Source: Axinella damicornis
Taxonomy: Eukaryota; Porifera; Demospongiae; Axinellida; Axinellidae
Reading direction: 5' to 3'
Assembly (NCBI GenBank): GCA_963931865.1
Contig: OZ007512.1
Coordinates: 2,833,950-2,897,949, forward strand
DNA length: 64,000 nucleotides
The position numbers and the translations under genes were made by a program. Below, one piece after another: positions 13,691-25,424 of the stretch. The notes under the pieces are model-generated. The model was not told where the DNA came from, searched no databases, and saw only the letters and a list, made by a program, of their open reading frames with translations. Each line of letters begins with the position of its first letter. The stretch's first letter is position 1.

Positions 13691-14455
13691 TTCCCCATTG
13701 ACCACTTCTTCCTCCCTACCCTCTTCATTCCCCACCTCATCTCATTCATGTTCGGCCCTCCCCCTCCTCCTCCTCAACATATCCCTCGTCCTCTTCCATC
13801 TTCCTTCTCACTCTCCCCAGGTTCGACTACTATTGCTCCCACCCCTCCCACCCCATCCTTTCTTCTCTCCTCTCTTCCCTCTCTTCCCCAGATCCTCCCC
13901 TCTCTCCCCCAGATCCTCCCCTCTCTCCACCTCTCCCACCTCCTTCCTTTCTTCCTCCCTCTCTCTCTACCAACCCAAAACTGCCCTACTTTTATACAAC
14001 TATAGAAATCAGAGCATGAACTATGAACTCACATTGATATCGGTGAGGATTTTGGGGTAGAGCTGTCTGTAGAACTCATGTGTCACCCCTCCTGAGGGAT
14101 TAACACGACGGAAGAGGTATTTGCCCCTACAGAGAGTAGGGAGAGGCAACATGAAACCATTCATGCTCATACAGATACTGTTTGTAGAGGCCAGATTGTC
14201 CCAAAATACCTTTTCTCCCATTCTTACTCCTGCTATCCCCCCTCCCTTCTCCTCCCATCTCACCATTCTCTTCTCTCAGACAGCCCCTTCCACACAGGGT
14301 CGGATCTCACATTCTTCTGGATCAGCTTCTTCCAAAGCATTTCCTCAGCGATGACCTGGTACCAGTCGCTGCACACTAGCTCTGCACGGCACAGTGATCG
14401 TGCATCATCAAGATAGAACAGGATACTGTAAGTTATGTGGGGGAAGCCTGTGCCT

Positions 14456-14499
<44 letters not shown>

Positions 14500-15522
14500 G
14501 TGTGTTATGTGGAAAAATACTTTACATCACGTACAAGCAAACAAATTATACAGTCATACACTGACAAAACGCGTACATACAAACGACATACACAAAATGT
14601 ACAGACACACACATGCACACATACACGTATACGTACACATACACTACACATGGCCAGAAAGTTCTTTTCGCGCTCAGCGGTCACGCACAGGTGACAGAAA
14701 GCAACATCTGCAACACGATCATAGTGCAGCCAATTGTATTTCTAATACCAATCAGCTCTGAACGAACGTTTCTCTCCCTTGGATCCGAACATACGGACAG
14801 GAAACGTGTACTTCTTGGAGGGATGAAACTTCGCAGGAATCTGAGCATTAGTCAGTTCATCAGCATGCTCTGCTGCCTCAGCCATTGTTTACCAGCTGTT
14901 GCAGCACGCTGAGCTCAGCCACCACGCGAAATTACACAAAATTGACTTCTGCAACCACAATCCAACCCACTGCATGGTAATTCGATCCATAACTGTTCGG
15001 TTTATGGCTCTGCGATCGCACGAAATGCTGACTACTGAACTGTAATGCATCCTAGCATCAGTGCATCAGTGCACCGACTGGAAAGTTGGCAACAGTGTCG
15101 GGTGTGCTAAAATCCATAAATCCATTTCAATCGCTACAAGGAATGATAATAATATGGCCATGAAAGCAGTACTGTACGAATTTTAATAAGCGCTTGGTCA
15201 GCATTGGTCTGGTTCATTGGTACAGCCATCACCCTGGGACACTGCAGTGTCATGGAGTGCCCTGCACACGTGTTGTCTTGCTTGCAGCACAAGATGCTTG
15301 CAAGCACAACACGGCTTCCAAGCACGCTGTGCTTCTAGCAACACCATTGTGGCAATTGCCATCTTACACACATACACATGACATTGCCCTGCTAATTATC
15401 ACCACAACCAATATCAGAAATAATCTTAGCAGGTACGCTGGCCTACCCTGAGGAAGCTGGGGTGGGGGCTGCAACTCTCTGCTCTGGTGCTGAATTCCCT
15501 CATTGTCACCCTCCACTCTCTC
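5037..15522 (-). CDS. BTRC-like: Beta-TrCP-like F-box/WD40 protein, copy A
   Basis: Substrate receptor of an SCF (SKP1-CUL1-F-box) ubiquitin ligase by family; BTRC/FBXW11 proteins bind phosphorylated degrons. Twelve exons in order, minus strand: 15447-15522, 14264-14447 (F-box), 14033-14126, 13456-13584, 12413-12531, 11602-11707, 10308-10445, 9935-10053, 9711-9773, 7880-7927, 6981-7059, 5037-5168. Together they give 428 codons plus stop, fully open, with matching phases and GT-AG borders. The F-box reads [20 protein letters not shown] then LWKKLI. Seven WD repeats follow; [12 protein letters not shown] before blade 7 is diagnostic of beta-TrCP. The first exon given (ERVEGDNEG...QLPQ) joins the F-box exon in phase, but the true start codon and the N-terminal dimerisation region were not found. 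Odd points: blade 1 has HLDRT where human has LRDNT, blade 4 is one residue short (SGSGNTIK), blade 7 has SWSDDDT instead of SGS. Confidence 0.85.
5982..6203. repeat. 37-bp minisatellite, six copies
   Basis: Six head-to-tail units beginning GATCACA(C/T)GGTGCGGG and ending CGCGCGCACACGGA, with one to three differences each; span 222 bp. It lies in the last intron of copy A and has no counterpart in B, C or D. Rich in CpG and alternating purine-pyrimidine runs such as GTACGCGCGCACAC. All three plus frames stay open because 37 is not a multiple of three and the unit has no stop. Confidence 0.9.
6360..6778 (-). repeat. Dispersed repeat, shared with 47044-47468
   Basis: Reading from GGGCAACTGCACTCCTGGTA at the right, this segment aligns in reverse with the plus-strand segment 47044-47468 (shared blocks: CATGCCACGTGGCAAC, GACAGCGATCACG-like text, GTCAGAATCTTTGTGG). 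The two lie in different introns of copies A and C, so they are independent insertions. Both contain decayed coding-like text (SDHDRVVRIF...); origin unknown. Confidence 0.55.
7530..7590. repeat. Hairpin in an intron of copy A
   Basis: GCAAGATATTGGCACTGCTG pairs with CAGCAGTGCCAATATCTGGC about 20 bp later; a third arm occurs at 7683. The same block is present in copies B (28440), C (45295) and D (63950), so it predates the duplications. Confidence 0.6.
12083..12217. repeat. 23-bp minisatellite in copy A intron, about 6 units
   Basis: Unit CACACTCCCATTCCCTCAAC plus TGT. Sits next to the blade 2 exon (12413-12531). The orthologous intron has about 26 units in copy B and about 3 in copy C. Confidence 0.9.
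12858..12928 (-). repeat. tRNA-derived SINE head
   Basis: On the minus strand the block reads GGGGTTGCTTGGTGGCCAAG, then TGGTTAAAGTGCTGGACTGT and, further on, GGTCCCGGGTTCTGGCTCC. TGGCCAAGTGG matches a pol III A box and GGTTCTGGCTCC approximates a B box at tRNA-like spacing. No full cloverleaf forms, so this is not a functional tRNA. Shared with copy C (51438) and absent from copy B. Confidence 0.45.
13655..13690. repeat. Poly-C tract upstream of the blade 1 exon, copy A
   Basis: About 36 consecutive C on the plus strand, hence poly-G in the copy A transcript, followed by CT-rich sequence to about 13970. Orthologous tracts exist at 34930 (B) and 55798 (C). Confidence 0.9.
14457..14498. repeat. 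(GT)n microsatellite beside the F-box acceptor, copy A
   Basis: About 21 GT units; on the gene strand this is (CA)n ending only about 10 nt before the AG of the F-box exon (acceptor at 14448). Confidence 0.9.
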
Positions 15523-15834
15523 CTGAGGGTAGACACAGGTGTGGGGGGAGGGGACATAATTATGTACTATAGGGTCAGATACATTTCTAATTGTAATCAT
15601 ATTATATTGAGCTGACAACAAACATGCACACATTAAGCAAGCTGCTAACAATGTCATATTCACGGATCTTATGAACAGCAGGCAGGATACTCTGATGATG
15701 TAATGTATTATGCACGACATAACTACATGCACGACATAACTACACGCACACAATGGATGTAAGAATGTTTCAAGTTCAGGGAAGCAAGCTTCATTGTTCT
15801 TTCTTTGCTGACTGGAAGACAGGAAGATGGCGCC

Positions 15835-16343
15835 TACCGTAGGCGCTCTAATTATGCGTCCTTTCTAATTCTGCGTCAAAATTCAATATCTCAAACCGAT
15901 AATTTCCAATAATGGGTCGCACTCCGTAGCTCGGGGACTAATCATTTTGCGCAACGGCAGCATGGCAGCTAGCTCGAAGCGCGCACAGTACCATTGAACG
16001 GCGAAGAGGGCTCATCACATCACTGCCTGTGAACGTTGGCGTATAAAGACACAGTTGCGATATGGCTGGGACATCAGTGAAGGTACGAGACAACAACTCA
16101 CTTATGTATTCTGCGCCCTGAGGATACGGACGCCCCATGTAGGAGAAAAGGCAGCGACAGTCCGACAACCCGGAACAAAAACAACCGCTATGCAATAGCT
16201 TTGTCTACACTCGTCTGACTTTAGTACCTAGCTAGGTGTTTTCTAATCGTGCGTCGAAGTTTGGCTGACCGAATTTCTATTGTTGCGTTGCATTTCAAAA
16301 ATAATTATTTTTTGAGCGACGCATAATTAGAGCGCCTACGGTA
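15835..16343. mobile_element. MITE with perfect 26-bp terminal inverted repeats
   Basis: Left end TACCGTAGGCGCTCTAAT (continuing to 15860) is exactly complementary to the right end at 16318-16343. The terminal TA may be the target duplication. The minus-strand frame at 15938-16195, including a possible MGRPYPQG start, lies wholly inside the element and is not a copy A exon. Confidence 0.8.
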
Positions 16344-18032
16344 TTCTCAACACAAAGAAATGTTAACTATCCTGCTCCATGCTCTATACGCATGAAAAAT
16401 CCAGAGCCAGATGACAAACTCTGAAATCCAAGTTGTTGAGAGGGAAGATGCGGGTAGAAGAGTGAATTCAAGTCCACTATGCTGGATATAGAGAAGACGA
16501 TGAGCGGATCACCCCCAATTGAAGGTCTGAATCGGAAGTATTCTTTTTGATATGTTGTGCAGATTTGGAGCTATGGCGTGATTAAAACTGTTGACCATTG
16601 TACATTTTGACGTACAAACTGTTGACCATTGAAACATGTAATTCAAGTTTATATCACTGTTTTAGCTATCACAGAGCAGCAGAAGTCTCTTCACATGCAG
16701 CAAGCAGTCGAGTCTGCAGACACTGCTAGAGGTGTAAGGTACTTGGTACGTAGAATACCACACCTTGATAATTAAATTAGGGGGCGTGGTCAGGGCTTAG
16801 GGTAGTATTAGTGTGAGTGTGCATTTGTTACTGGAAACGTTTCTGCAGCTTGCGTACTGCCTACTTTATTGATTGCTACGTACATGTACGAATGAGTATT
16901 CACAGCCCTGTCATACCTGATAAGTAGATTCACGAGCAAGTAAACCCCATGATCACTTTTGAGGCATATTAGGGAGGTTAGCTACACGCCAGAGGAGGTT
17001 GGACACATTTTCTGCGCATGTGAGAATGCGCTGCACTTGAATGGAAATAACTGTGTGTTTTACGCTCCTAACCTCACCAGCCTCGTTCCCAAGTCAATAT
17101 GGCCTGGGACCGAGGGAAAACATAAACTGCCAACAAGAAGTGAAGTTACAGTTGGGGAGTATGAAAGGTAGGAGTAAGAGGTTGAAATAAGGATTACGTT
17201 TGAGCGGTCAAATGTCCTAGCACTTTAGATTTTGATTGGTCATTTACAAAATATGCTAGGTCATGCCCGTCACCCCAAAAAATCTAAATAGCATGAAAGT
17301 GTGTTCTCCAAGTTAGATTCAAATCCATGTTGGTTGTGTGTATAGGTGTATTGGGGAAAAAAAAGAATTTGGCTGACTAGAACTCATGCAAAAAGAAAGA
17401 GAGCAAAAAGAAATTGGCAGACTCGAACCAGGTACAGTCATATGGGTCATGCACTTAGATGATTGCATGTTGAATTGTTGATCGGTCACGCCAACCGAAC
17501 AAGTGCATTAGTGTGCGGTCATTTTAGTTAAATGCACGGAAATTGACCGATGACCGCATGTTATTTCGACCTCTGGGAGAACGTTGAAGATGCTTCAGCT
17601 GGTTGGGAAGGCTTCCAGTTGGTGTACCGGGAGAGTGGCTTCTCAGCCATTCCGCGCGGCCGATCCTTCAAGAGGCCGTACAGCCTAAGCGACCCAGGGG
17701 TTGAACGGGGTTGACGGCATATTTGGAATTAGCCTCGTTCCCAGGCCCGAGGCTAATTTGGAATCTACTCTACTGGAGCTTCCGAACGATCGTAAAGACT
17801 ACCAAGAACGCAATTCAGTATAGTAATCCTCCATATAAATTCGCCTATGCACGTAGGTCACAACCTCCTCTGGTTACATGCTCCAAGCTGCACAATATAT
17901 GACTGCACTCAGCCACTCCAAGCACATACATGGTTCTAACCACACCCACTCAGCTCTAGGTAGCTAGATAGACAATAATTGGTGACCTTGAAGAAAGGGT
18001 GAGAGAATTGTTGTCTAGGTCCCATATATGCT
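16344..18032. other. Intergenic DNA between copy A and the death-domain gene
   Basis: No supported gene. A short hairpin element sits at 17730-17755. The segment 17755-17875 (CCTCCATATAAATT, AACCTCCTCTGGT) reappears inverted at about 25010-25095, so it belongs to a dispersed repeat. The plus-strand frame 16959-17171 shows no known domain. Confidence 0.4.
17730..17755. repeat. Minimal hairpin element
   Basis: TAGCCTCGTTCCCAGG followed directly by CCCGAGGCTA; the shortest member of the family in the window. Confidence 0.5.
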
Positions 18033-21000
18033 TTAAAACAGTCCACCTGCCATGGCTGCGACTGAACATCCTAGCCCGGACACGGCCATGCTGTTGTCAC
18101 CCTTCAGGTGAACATTCCCACCTCCCCCTGACCCACCCTTTGTGCTCACACAGAACTTCCCAAGGATGTTGACATCATGAAGCTGAAAGCCTCATAACAG
18201 GCTTTGCAGTCACACAGCTGTCCTCTATATGATTCTGAGCTGATACCAAGTCAAGACACATCACTTGTTTTCAAGACTCAGCATTATTATACATTGTGTG
18301 TCTGCTCTACATGTATCTCTGAATTGAGTTACCTGTGCAAGGAACTTGTAGTCACCACAAATCAATGCCAGCACTCCCTCCATTTGAAGGGACGTCTCCT
18401 GACTTGCAGAGAGGGGAAATATCAGGTGCTGAACAAAGGCAGGAATCTGGAAGGTCAGTTGCAGGCAGCCGTCTTCGACACTTACTAGCTGCACTGTGTG
18501 CTCGGTGACTTGCAGAATCCGGCACAGTCTGTACTGGAAAACCTTCAGTTCATTCATGCTGAAATTACCCAGAACATCGTCTTTCTTCACCACAAGACGA
18601 ACATGGTCAGATTCACTTCTTGATCCATAAACGTGCGGAGGACATTCGAATACCCTGCGTCTACAATACCGTTCGAACGTTTCTTTGTACTTCTGTACCT
18701 CTCCCTGGTCATCGTCCGTGCCAAACACTACGATGATGTGCTGAATGATTTTGTAATTGAAGAATGAGAAATAGTCCTGAATAGCGAAGAAAACACGATT
18801 GATGCTCTTAGCATCCAGTAATTCCTTCAGGCATTCTCGGAAAACTGTGGTTTGGGTAACTGACACCTTGGCTTTGTTGAGTACCGGATCAAGTGCACTG
18901 AGTAACATCAACTCCGTCACCAAATCCTCGGGCGAGATCTTCTGATGCTTCAGTAACCTTATTGCCCTCGATAAAAGGCGTTGAAAAGCAATTAACATAT
19001 CCTGAGACTCATCGAGTAGTCTACCAACCAGTATGTCTTTTTGGACTTCTGTTAGGCCACTTGCATCTAGATACGGCAGTCCGGTCTTCGTGGTAACGGG
19101 GTTTTGGCAGCCATCCATGAAATTCGCAATGGTACAGTGCTTGCATCCACATCCAAACACTGGCTTCTGGAGGTGCTGGTGAGTTGCAGTGCTGCCAGAT
19201 CCAGTGTCTTGTCCACACGTGTCACGTTCAGATGGATTTAAAGGCTCCGAATGCAACGGTGGACTGGTCACTTCATCTGCTGAGAGAGACACAATTTACT
19301 ATGCTGAGGAACCCCACAGCTCAATTATGAAACCACTCTCTACCAACAACGGTCTGTTCCACAGGAAGTTTTACACCACAATGCTACGTGCATGCCCAGA
19401 TTGTCAGGTCCTTGTCTAAGAAATGTTTGCACATGTTAGGGCCAACACATTAGTGCTGGGACAATGATTATAGGTTTCAACATTTATTGCTAATCTATAC
19501 CCATATCAATATGGTGTCCTCATCTCTTTCCTTTTCAAAGAAGTGCTGTCACATTCACAGGAGATTGCTGGACAAGCGAAATCGGAGAGCGCTCTTACCC
19601 ATGCAGGTCATCATGACCAATGTCCCAATCGTCTACAGGTCAGTCCTAGCTGGAGTCCCGATCAACCTATGCAATCTGTCTAGCTTGAAACAGCATTGTC
19701 TCCGGCTTCATGTTATCAGGTGATATGATTGTTTGAAATGAGGAGTGTCCTACCGTAGCACAACGTGTACAGCAGTGACAGATTAATCACGGAAGTGCTA
19801 CCAGACACACCTTTTCAATATTTCACATGGGGCCTGGGAATGAGGCTAGCAGTGCTTCCAGAAAGTGATGTAATTACTACATTCTTTCAGACGGGCTAGC
19901 TCAACGTCGCCTCTATCCCTCATGATGGTTTTCGCACGAAACAGCAGCATTTTACACCGAGCAGTGCACCAGCCCATCGCTTTTTCGCAACCTCCAAGTC
20001 TTCACCAGGCGGCTGCAGCTGCCCACTCAATAACTATGGCTTCTTTAGTCACGCCATTTTCTCGTTTGTAAGCATGCGCGATCACTTAGCAACGAACGTA
20101 ATTATTACTCAAGATCGCTGAATTAGAAGTGTCTTGCGCCGTTGTGTTGCGAGGACATAATTTCGTACTTCATAAACCGAGGTAAATTCTAAACTCTGTG
20201 CGTATATGTTACTACCTACTGTGTTCTGTGAGAGGGCTGAATGCCTATCTAAAGACTCAACAATATATAAATCTTGCTATTTCTGGTATAGCTAATAATG
20301 GTCTTCAGACAGGGATTACTGCCTTAGTGTCCATCCAGAAAAGGGTTGACTTGGGTCTGATTCTTCAGCCAATGCTGGCAGTGTGAATACCGGAGTCAAT
20401 ATTGCCCATATACCAAAGCAAGGGCTCCTACTACTTGTGAGGACACCGACTTCTGCTCTGTGATGGCAAATTGCATGTGCTGCTGCTAAAAAAAATGACG
20501 TAAACAAGTAATTAAAAACATTTGAAAATGTAACAGGATGTAGGGATACCAGAACGGCAAAAAGTAAGGAAACAAGGTAGGGATGATCGCACAAAACAGT
20601 GAAGTATACAATCCCCCTACATATCTTTTTTCATTATACATGTATAATGGAAAGAGATCTCTGTAGGGGGTTGTATACTTCAATGTTTTGTGCGATCATC
20701 CCTACCTTGTTTCCTTAATTTTTGCCGTTCTGGTATCCCTACATCCTGTTACATTTTCAAATGTTTTTAATTACTTGTGAATATAAGTACCTATCAAAAC
20801 CGCTACTACCCACTTCCTGAACAGAAGGGAACAGAAGTATCCTATGAATAATAATACCCACCATGGGCTGTGGGGTATTACACTAGCCTCGTTACCGAGC
20901 ACCTGGGAACGAGGCTAGTATTAGAGTACTGGTTCAGACTGGAAAATAGCTGTACTACGGGATTGCAAGAAGACGATTTCTGAGCTGGCTGGGTGAGGTG

Positions 21001-23573
21001 ACCTTATGAGGGTTAAAATTGGTGATTGTCAGCCTTGTGTGGAGTACTATTAGACACAATGCGTGCAGCTTTGTGATGTAGCCCAGCAAACTAGAGCATG
21101 CAGGTAGCTACCATAAACAATACAAAATGTGACTACCAAGCTAACTTACATATGGTGTTCCAATTAAACCTCGCTGACCAGAGATCGATTTTTTTTCTGC
21201 CTGGACCGAGCTTTAGCTTACTGTTCTGCACCTTTAATGGTAGCTCTAGCTTTGCAGGTTTAAAGGCCTCACCATAATCACCCTATGAATAGTTCTACCC
21301 ACCATTGCCCATGGGCCACGGAGGACATATACTAGACACAATGCACACAATTTTCATGTAGCCCAGCCAACTAAAGCATGGATACAAGGTTAGCCTAGCA
21401 ACTACGCATGCACAGTAGCTATTACAGAAGCATTGGTGGTAGCTATCATTACAAAACGCAGCTAGCAAGCTAAAAGAACCAACTTACAGTCGGCATTCCA
21501 GTTAAACCTCACTATCAATCTTTTCACAACAAGGGTCACGACCTATGACCACACCCCGTACTTCACACACGTAATGGCGACTACACTAGAGGAATCAGCA
21601 TGCACTTCATGATGGAAGCAATGGTAAGAAGCTACCATCAGCGGACGACTTGTGCATTGCCATGAAGTATTCACCAAACAGTGCCTGTCGTTCACTCAAG
21701 ATCTTGCTGGCATATGGTTCTCTCAACTATGCATGTGTGCGATATAATATGCTCTGCAGCTACTTCTCAAATTATCGTTAATGGCAGTCAAGAAAGACCC
21801 TTGGGAGATGGTAGTATTTGTACAGGGGACATAGCTAACTAATCCAGGTGGCAAAAATTTTGTTTGTCAGAACGATTCTTTTCAAATGTTCACGTGTTGG
21901 CATTCAATTGCGACGCTTTCTCATGCACGTGATCGCTTACAGTATGCCTGTGTGGCCGGACGTGGGATATATGACCAGTTATTTCCCGCAAATACTGAAA
22001 CCCGATTCGTTAGAATAGCCTAAGTATAGTATAAGTGTCAAATAGTGACATTGAGCCCAAGGGCCACAGACACAAAGGGTGACTGCTATGAATGCAATAA
22101 CCAATTCATTCTTGGGGACATCAAATTTGTTGCCTAGCAACCTAATAACATCCTCAGTTGCTAAGCTCCAACCAAATACAGGGAATACACTAGCCTCGTT
22201 CCCAGTCCCACGCCCAGCTTTCCATCGCTTGCAGTACGGTAAAGCAGGGAGGACCTGGTACATTTCCTCACGTGATCATGACGTAATCGAAAAATGGCAA
22301 ATTTTCAGAACGAAGATGTTACTGTTATTCAGCCATCTACACGTTCAACGCTCGGTGAGTATGACTGTCACCCCCTGCTAGCTAGATACGTGCGGTGTGT
22401 TACCTGGTAACTTCACTCTTCTTGCTGTTTTGAGACCCACTACGCCCACGTTAAACTTCCGGTCGTTCTACCCCTTTCTACCCTTGACGTCACTCACGTG
22501 AAGAAATGTACCAGGCCCTCCCCACTTTACCGTACTGCAAGCAACGAAAAGCTGGGCGTGGGACTGGGTACGAGGCTAGGAATACTCATCACATATTAGA
22601 GTTGTGGTTCAATCATTGCCTCTTTCCCAGGCTCCTCCCCAGCTTTTTGTTGCAAAAGCAGGGGAGGAGTCTGGCTAGTTCAATCAAACTTTAGGTAGGT
22701 ACAACAATGTATAGTCCTAGAATAATGTGTGTTGGTTACCTGGCAACAGTTCTTCCGCATCGTTCTCTGCTGAGTCATCAGAAGGTTCCCGCTTCACCTT
22801 AACAAGCTCCTCCTTGGTGTGAGCTGTTGGCGAGGAAACTGGATGAGTCAGCTCAATCCTCTTCCCTTTGCAATGCTTGGCTTTCAGCTCATCTGCTAGA
22901 GAGTGTTCCTCCACTGCTCGTCTCTTCAGAACCTTCACCAGCGTCCTCCATGTTGGGTAGGGGTTGACGGTGACAAGCCAGCTGGTTAGCATTTCACGCA
23001 AACATGTTTGTGAGTCGGGATACTGCGCTCTGATTTGCTGTAGCGTACCAACCGGAAGGTCCAGCTGTAAGCCAATGTCGAACCACTTGTGGCTCTCACC
23101 AATCAGCTCTTCATGTACGTCCTTCAGGTGATGAATACCCAGATGAGAGGCTGTGGGATGAAAGTGGTACTGAACTACACCACTGGCTAAGAATAAAATT
23201 ATGCTACATACTTTTACCAGCCTGCAAATGGCACGTATCGTACTATGGGTTTAGTGCCCACCCCCCTCGGAGTTCTTGCACAGGGTTGGAACAGGACTGT
23301 TAATAAGAATCCCCCTCCCCCCATTGCTGTTCATAACCAAAGCATGGATACATAGAAATGTTTCCGAAACCAAGAGTCTACCCGAGATCAATGTCCGAAA
23401 TCATGAATGTTCGGGTGAGGGAATAAATGATCGGACAGGAGTTACTTCTAGCAGACACGACATGTACACCCAACGAATCTGTAGGCATTTAGCAAAACAA
23501 CGGTGCAAGCTAGTCCAAGCTCCATAGCTCACACGTACCATTCCTGCTGTACAGTTGACCAAAGTCAAAGTGT
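18033..23573 (-). CDS. Death-domain protein with C-terminal helical region
   Basis: Two exons are well supported. Exon 22740-23150 begins SHLGIHHLKDVHEELIGESH, then KWFDIGLQLDLPVGTLQQI and MLTSWL...PTWRTLVKVLKR, a standard six-helix death domain with its conserved Trp and closing helix, followed by a charged linker (KVKREPSDDSAENDAEE). Exon 18333-19279 continues with a cysteine-containing segment (GCGCKHC) and about 280 residues of mostly helical sequence (FNYKIIQHIIVVFGTDDD, ERYCRRRVFECPPHVYG). I recall similar death-domain proteins in sponge gene sets but cannot name the family. The join 22740 to 19279 is in phase. Less certain: an upstream exon 23539-23573 (HFDFGQLYSRN) and a terminal exon 18033-18101 (GDNSMAVSG, stop 18033); without the latter the frame runs to a stop at 18261. 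Start codon not found. Death domains act in apoptotic and immune signalling by homotypic binding; the role here is inferred. Confidence 0.65.
20504..20778. repeat. Near-perfect 275-bp palindrome
   Basis: The left arm ACAAGTAATTAAAAACATTT... is matched almost base for base by the right arm ending AAATGTTTTTAATTACTTGT, with the centre at TTATACATGTATAA (about 20641). Arms are about 130 bp. Lies in the intron between the two main exons of the death-domain gene. Confidence 0.9.
20883..20919. repeat. Hairpin element
   Basis: CTAGCCTCGTTACCGAGC pairs with the right end CTGGGAACGAGGCTAG; same family as 2019 and 22191. Confidence 0.6.
22191..22578. mobile_element. MITE with long inverted arms, TAGCCTCGTTCCCAG family
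   Basis: Left arm from TAGCCTCGTTCCCAGTCCCA through the block GCAGTACGGTAAAG to ACCTGGTACATTTC; right arm has the complementary GAAATGTACCAGG, CTTTACCGTACTGC and ends GGGTACGAGGCTA. Arms are about 80 bp and the core about 230 bp. Intronic within the death-domain gene. Confidence 0.75.
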
Positions 23574-24172
23574 CTGCAGCCAGTGTTTGCTTGGAAACTC
23601 ACTGCTCGCTAGGGAGAACGGCTCAAGAATGGTAAGTGTATCGATTTCAGACTTGGACCAGCCTACTGCTTAAGGGCTATGGATACGTATACATGTAGGT
23701 AGGCAGAAAGCTTGGAGAGGGACTCAGTAACAGCTGCATGGATCTGACATATCGCCCTCCACATAAATTGGAGATGTTTCTTCAGGGATACCCCCTTCCT
23801 ATCGTCACAGTCCCTGTCAGCCTGGGGAGCGTCACACTATCCATTCGAACAAGACTGTCCAATCAAGCACACTCTCATCTGAACACTGATGATTTCGGAC
23901 ATTGACTTCAAGAACCTATAGCCACATAGTGACACACGTTGGGATGTGGACTTGGGTGGGGCTAACTGCTAACCAGGATGCCACGCCCCCACAATCTAAT
24001 GCATCGGTGCCATGCTATTGTTGTCGGTAGGCTCTAAAACAGGCCCATGCAGAAGCAATACGAAAATTCTGGGAGCACTTTGTTTCTACAACCTCGCCCC
24101 GTCCACCCTGGAAACGCATAAGTGTCTTAGCCTCGTTCCCAGACTCTCTCTCCGAAAAGAAAAGAGTGGGGG

Positions 24173-24336
24173 GGTTAAGGTAGCATTATACCTTTACCGT
24201 TAGGATACCTTAAACCGTCGGGGCCCCGACGGTTAGGTAGCGTTATATATACCTTTACCGTTAGGGCACCTTTAACCGTCGGGGCCCCGACGATTAAAGG
24301 TACCCTAACGGTAAAAGTATAATGCTACCTTAACCG
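24173..24336. repeat. Nested palindromic element
   Basis: GGTTAAGGTAGCATTATAC at the left pairs with GTATAATGCTACCTTAACC at the right. Inside are two perfect GTCGGGGCCCCGAC palindromes and repeated CCTTTACCGTTAGG arms, so several alternative hairpins can form. Confidence 0.75.
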
Positions 24337-24496
24337 TTCTGGCGTATTTGTACTTGTAGCTACTAGGCCCACCTTGTTTCAGAATCTTAGGCGGGCCTGG
24401 GTTTTGCTCCACGTCACCAGCTAGTAACAACAGCAGTTGGAGCACCGCCTGGCATAGGAACACGGAGATAAGGCTCGCCCAAGACATCACGCGCAT
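24305..24496 (-). pseudogene. Retroelement-like N-terminal fragment with a 2A ribosome-skipping motif
   Basis: The minus frame from an ATG at 24494-24496 starts MRVMSWASLISVFL, runs through a leucine-rich hydrophobic stretch, then reads LLLLLAGDVEQNPGPP (GDVEQNPGP at 24392-24418). D(V/I)ExNPGP is the consensus 2A peptide, which makes ribosomes skip the final Gly-Pro bond; known cellular carriers include non-LTR retrotransposons and some NLR proteins of marine invertebrates, where the hydrophobic leader can double as a signal peptide. After the motif only about 30 residues remain before the frame runs into the palindrome at 24173-24336. The fragment lies between TAGCCTCGTTCCCAG-like (24127) and CTGGAAACAAGGCT-like (24565) ends, so a MITE may have carried it. 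No reverse transcriptase is adjacent. Confidence 0.6.
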
Positions 24497-25424
24497 CGTC
24501 CGATTGGCGACTATGCCACACCCAGGCCGTGGGTGGGATAGGGGACTCTCCCTGACGAAAGGCTGGGCGGGGCCTGGAAACAAGGCTTGCCCGCGCCCGG
24601 CGCCCTAGCCCTCTGGACGGCGCTGCGCGGTACATACAAGCTAGCTAACGTTTCCACTAATGCGCATGCGTGAGTGTGCAGTACCGCTATTATTAGTCTT
24701 CAGGTTGGCTAGCTGGCAGTTGTTTGAACATTAGACGAAGGCCTCAAGGCCGAAACATTCACTCAATCGCCGGAAGCGGCTGAATGTCTCCAGCACACCA
24801 TCTTTCAGCTGCATAGTCCACTATCCGTGTTGTAACTTGTAAGTGTAACCATCATCTCCACTAGTGTTAACATTATAGCTAACGACCATTTTAGTATATT
24901 ATGTAAAAATGAACAAACTATAAAAATACCCCCACAATGACACACTATAGTTTGCTCAATCAACAGTTATCCCTTACGTCACATGACTAGCGCTGCATCA
25001 CTGCAGACCAGAGGAGGTTGGACACGGTCATGTGACCTACAAATTTATATGGAGGTTTACTATACCAAATTGTGTTCTCGGTAGTCTTTACGAGTATCTC
25101 CTGAATGCCAATAAGTAGACTGACATAATTATGGTTAACAATGAATGCAGATTAGTTAATTGGAACTGATTATATTTTCCTTAGACCGATGGGGGTATGC
25201 CCCATGCAAGATGATTGCGGGCGACACCAGCTGGTCCCACTCCCACAATTACTTGTTGGAATCTCTCCCTCAAATTCAAAACCTAGATAGAACCCGGCCT
25301 GCAGAATAATGAGCCTCATTCTTCAGGTTGTTTGCAACCATGGTAACCACTACCTGGTTAAAACAATCAATCTTGCATAACAAATTTCTATGGCAATAGA
25401 CCTTATTTGGAATTCCAACATCAA

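Noticed and set aside
13641..14060. Proline/serine-rich frames around 13.7 and 35.0 kb
   Set aside because: Translations of poly-C and CT-rich intronic tracts of the array genes.
14435..14761. Val-Cys repeat frames at 14.4, 35.6 and 56.5 kb
   Set aside because: Translations of GT microsatellites.
15938..16195. Minus frame with MGRPYPQG and a GTGAGT donor as first exon of copy A
   Set aside because: It lies inside a MITE (15835-16343) and its donor phase does not fit the exon at 15447-15522.
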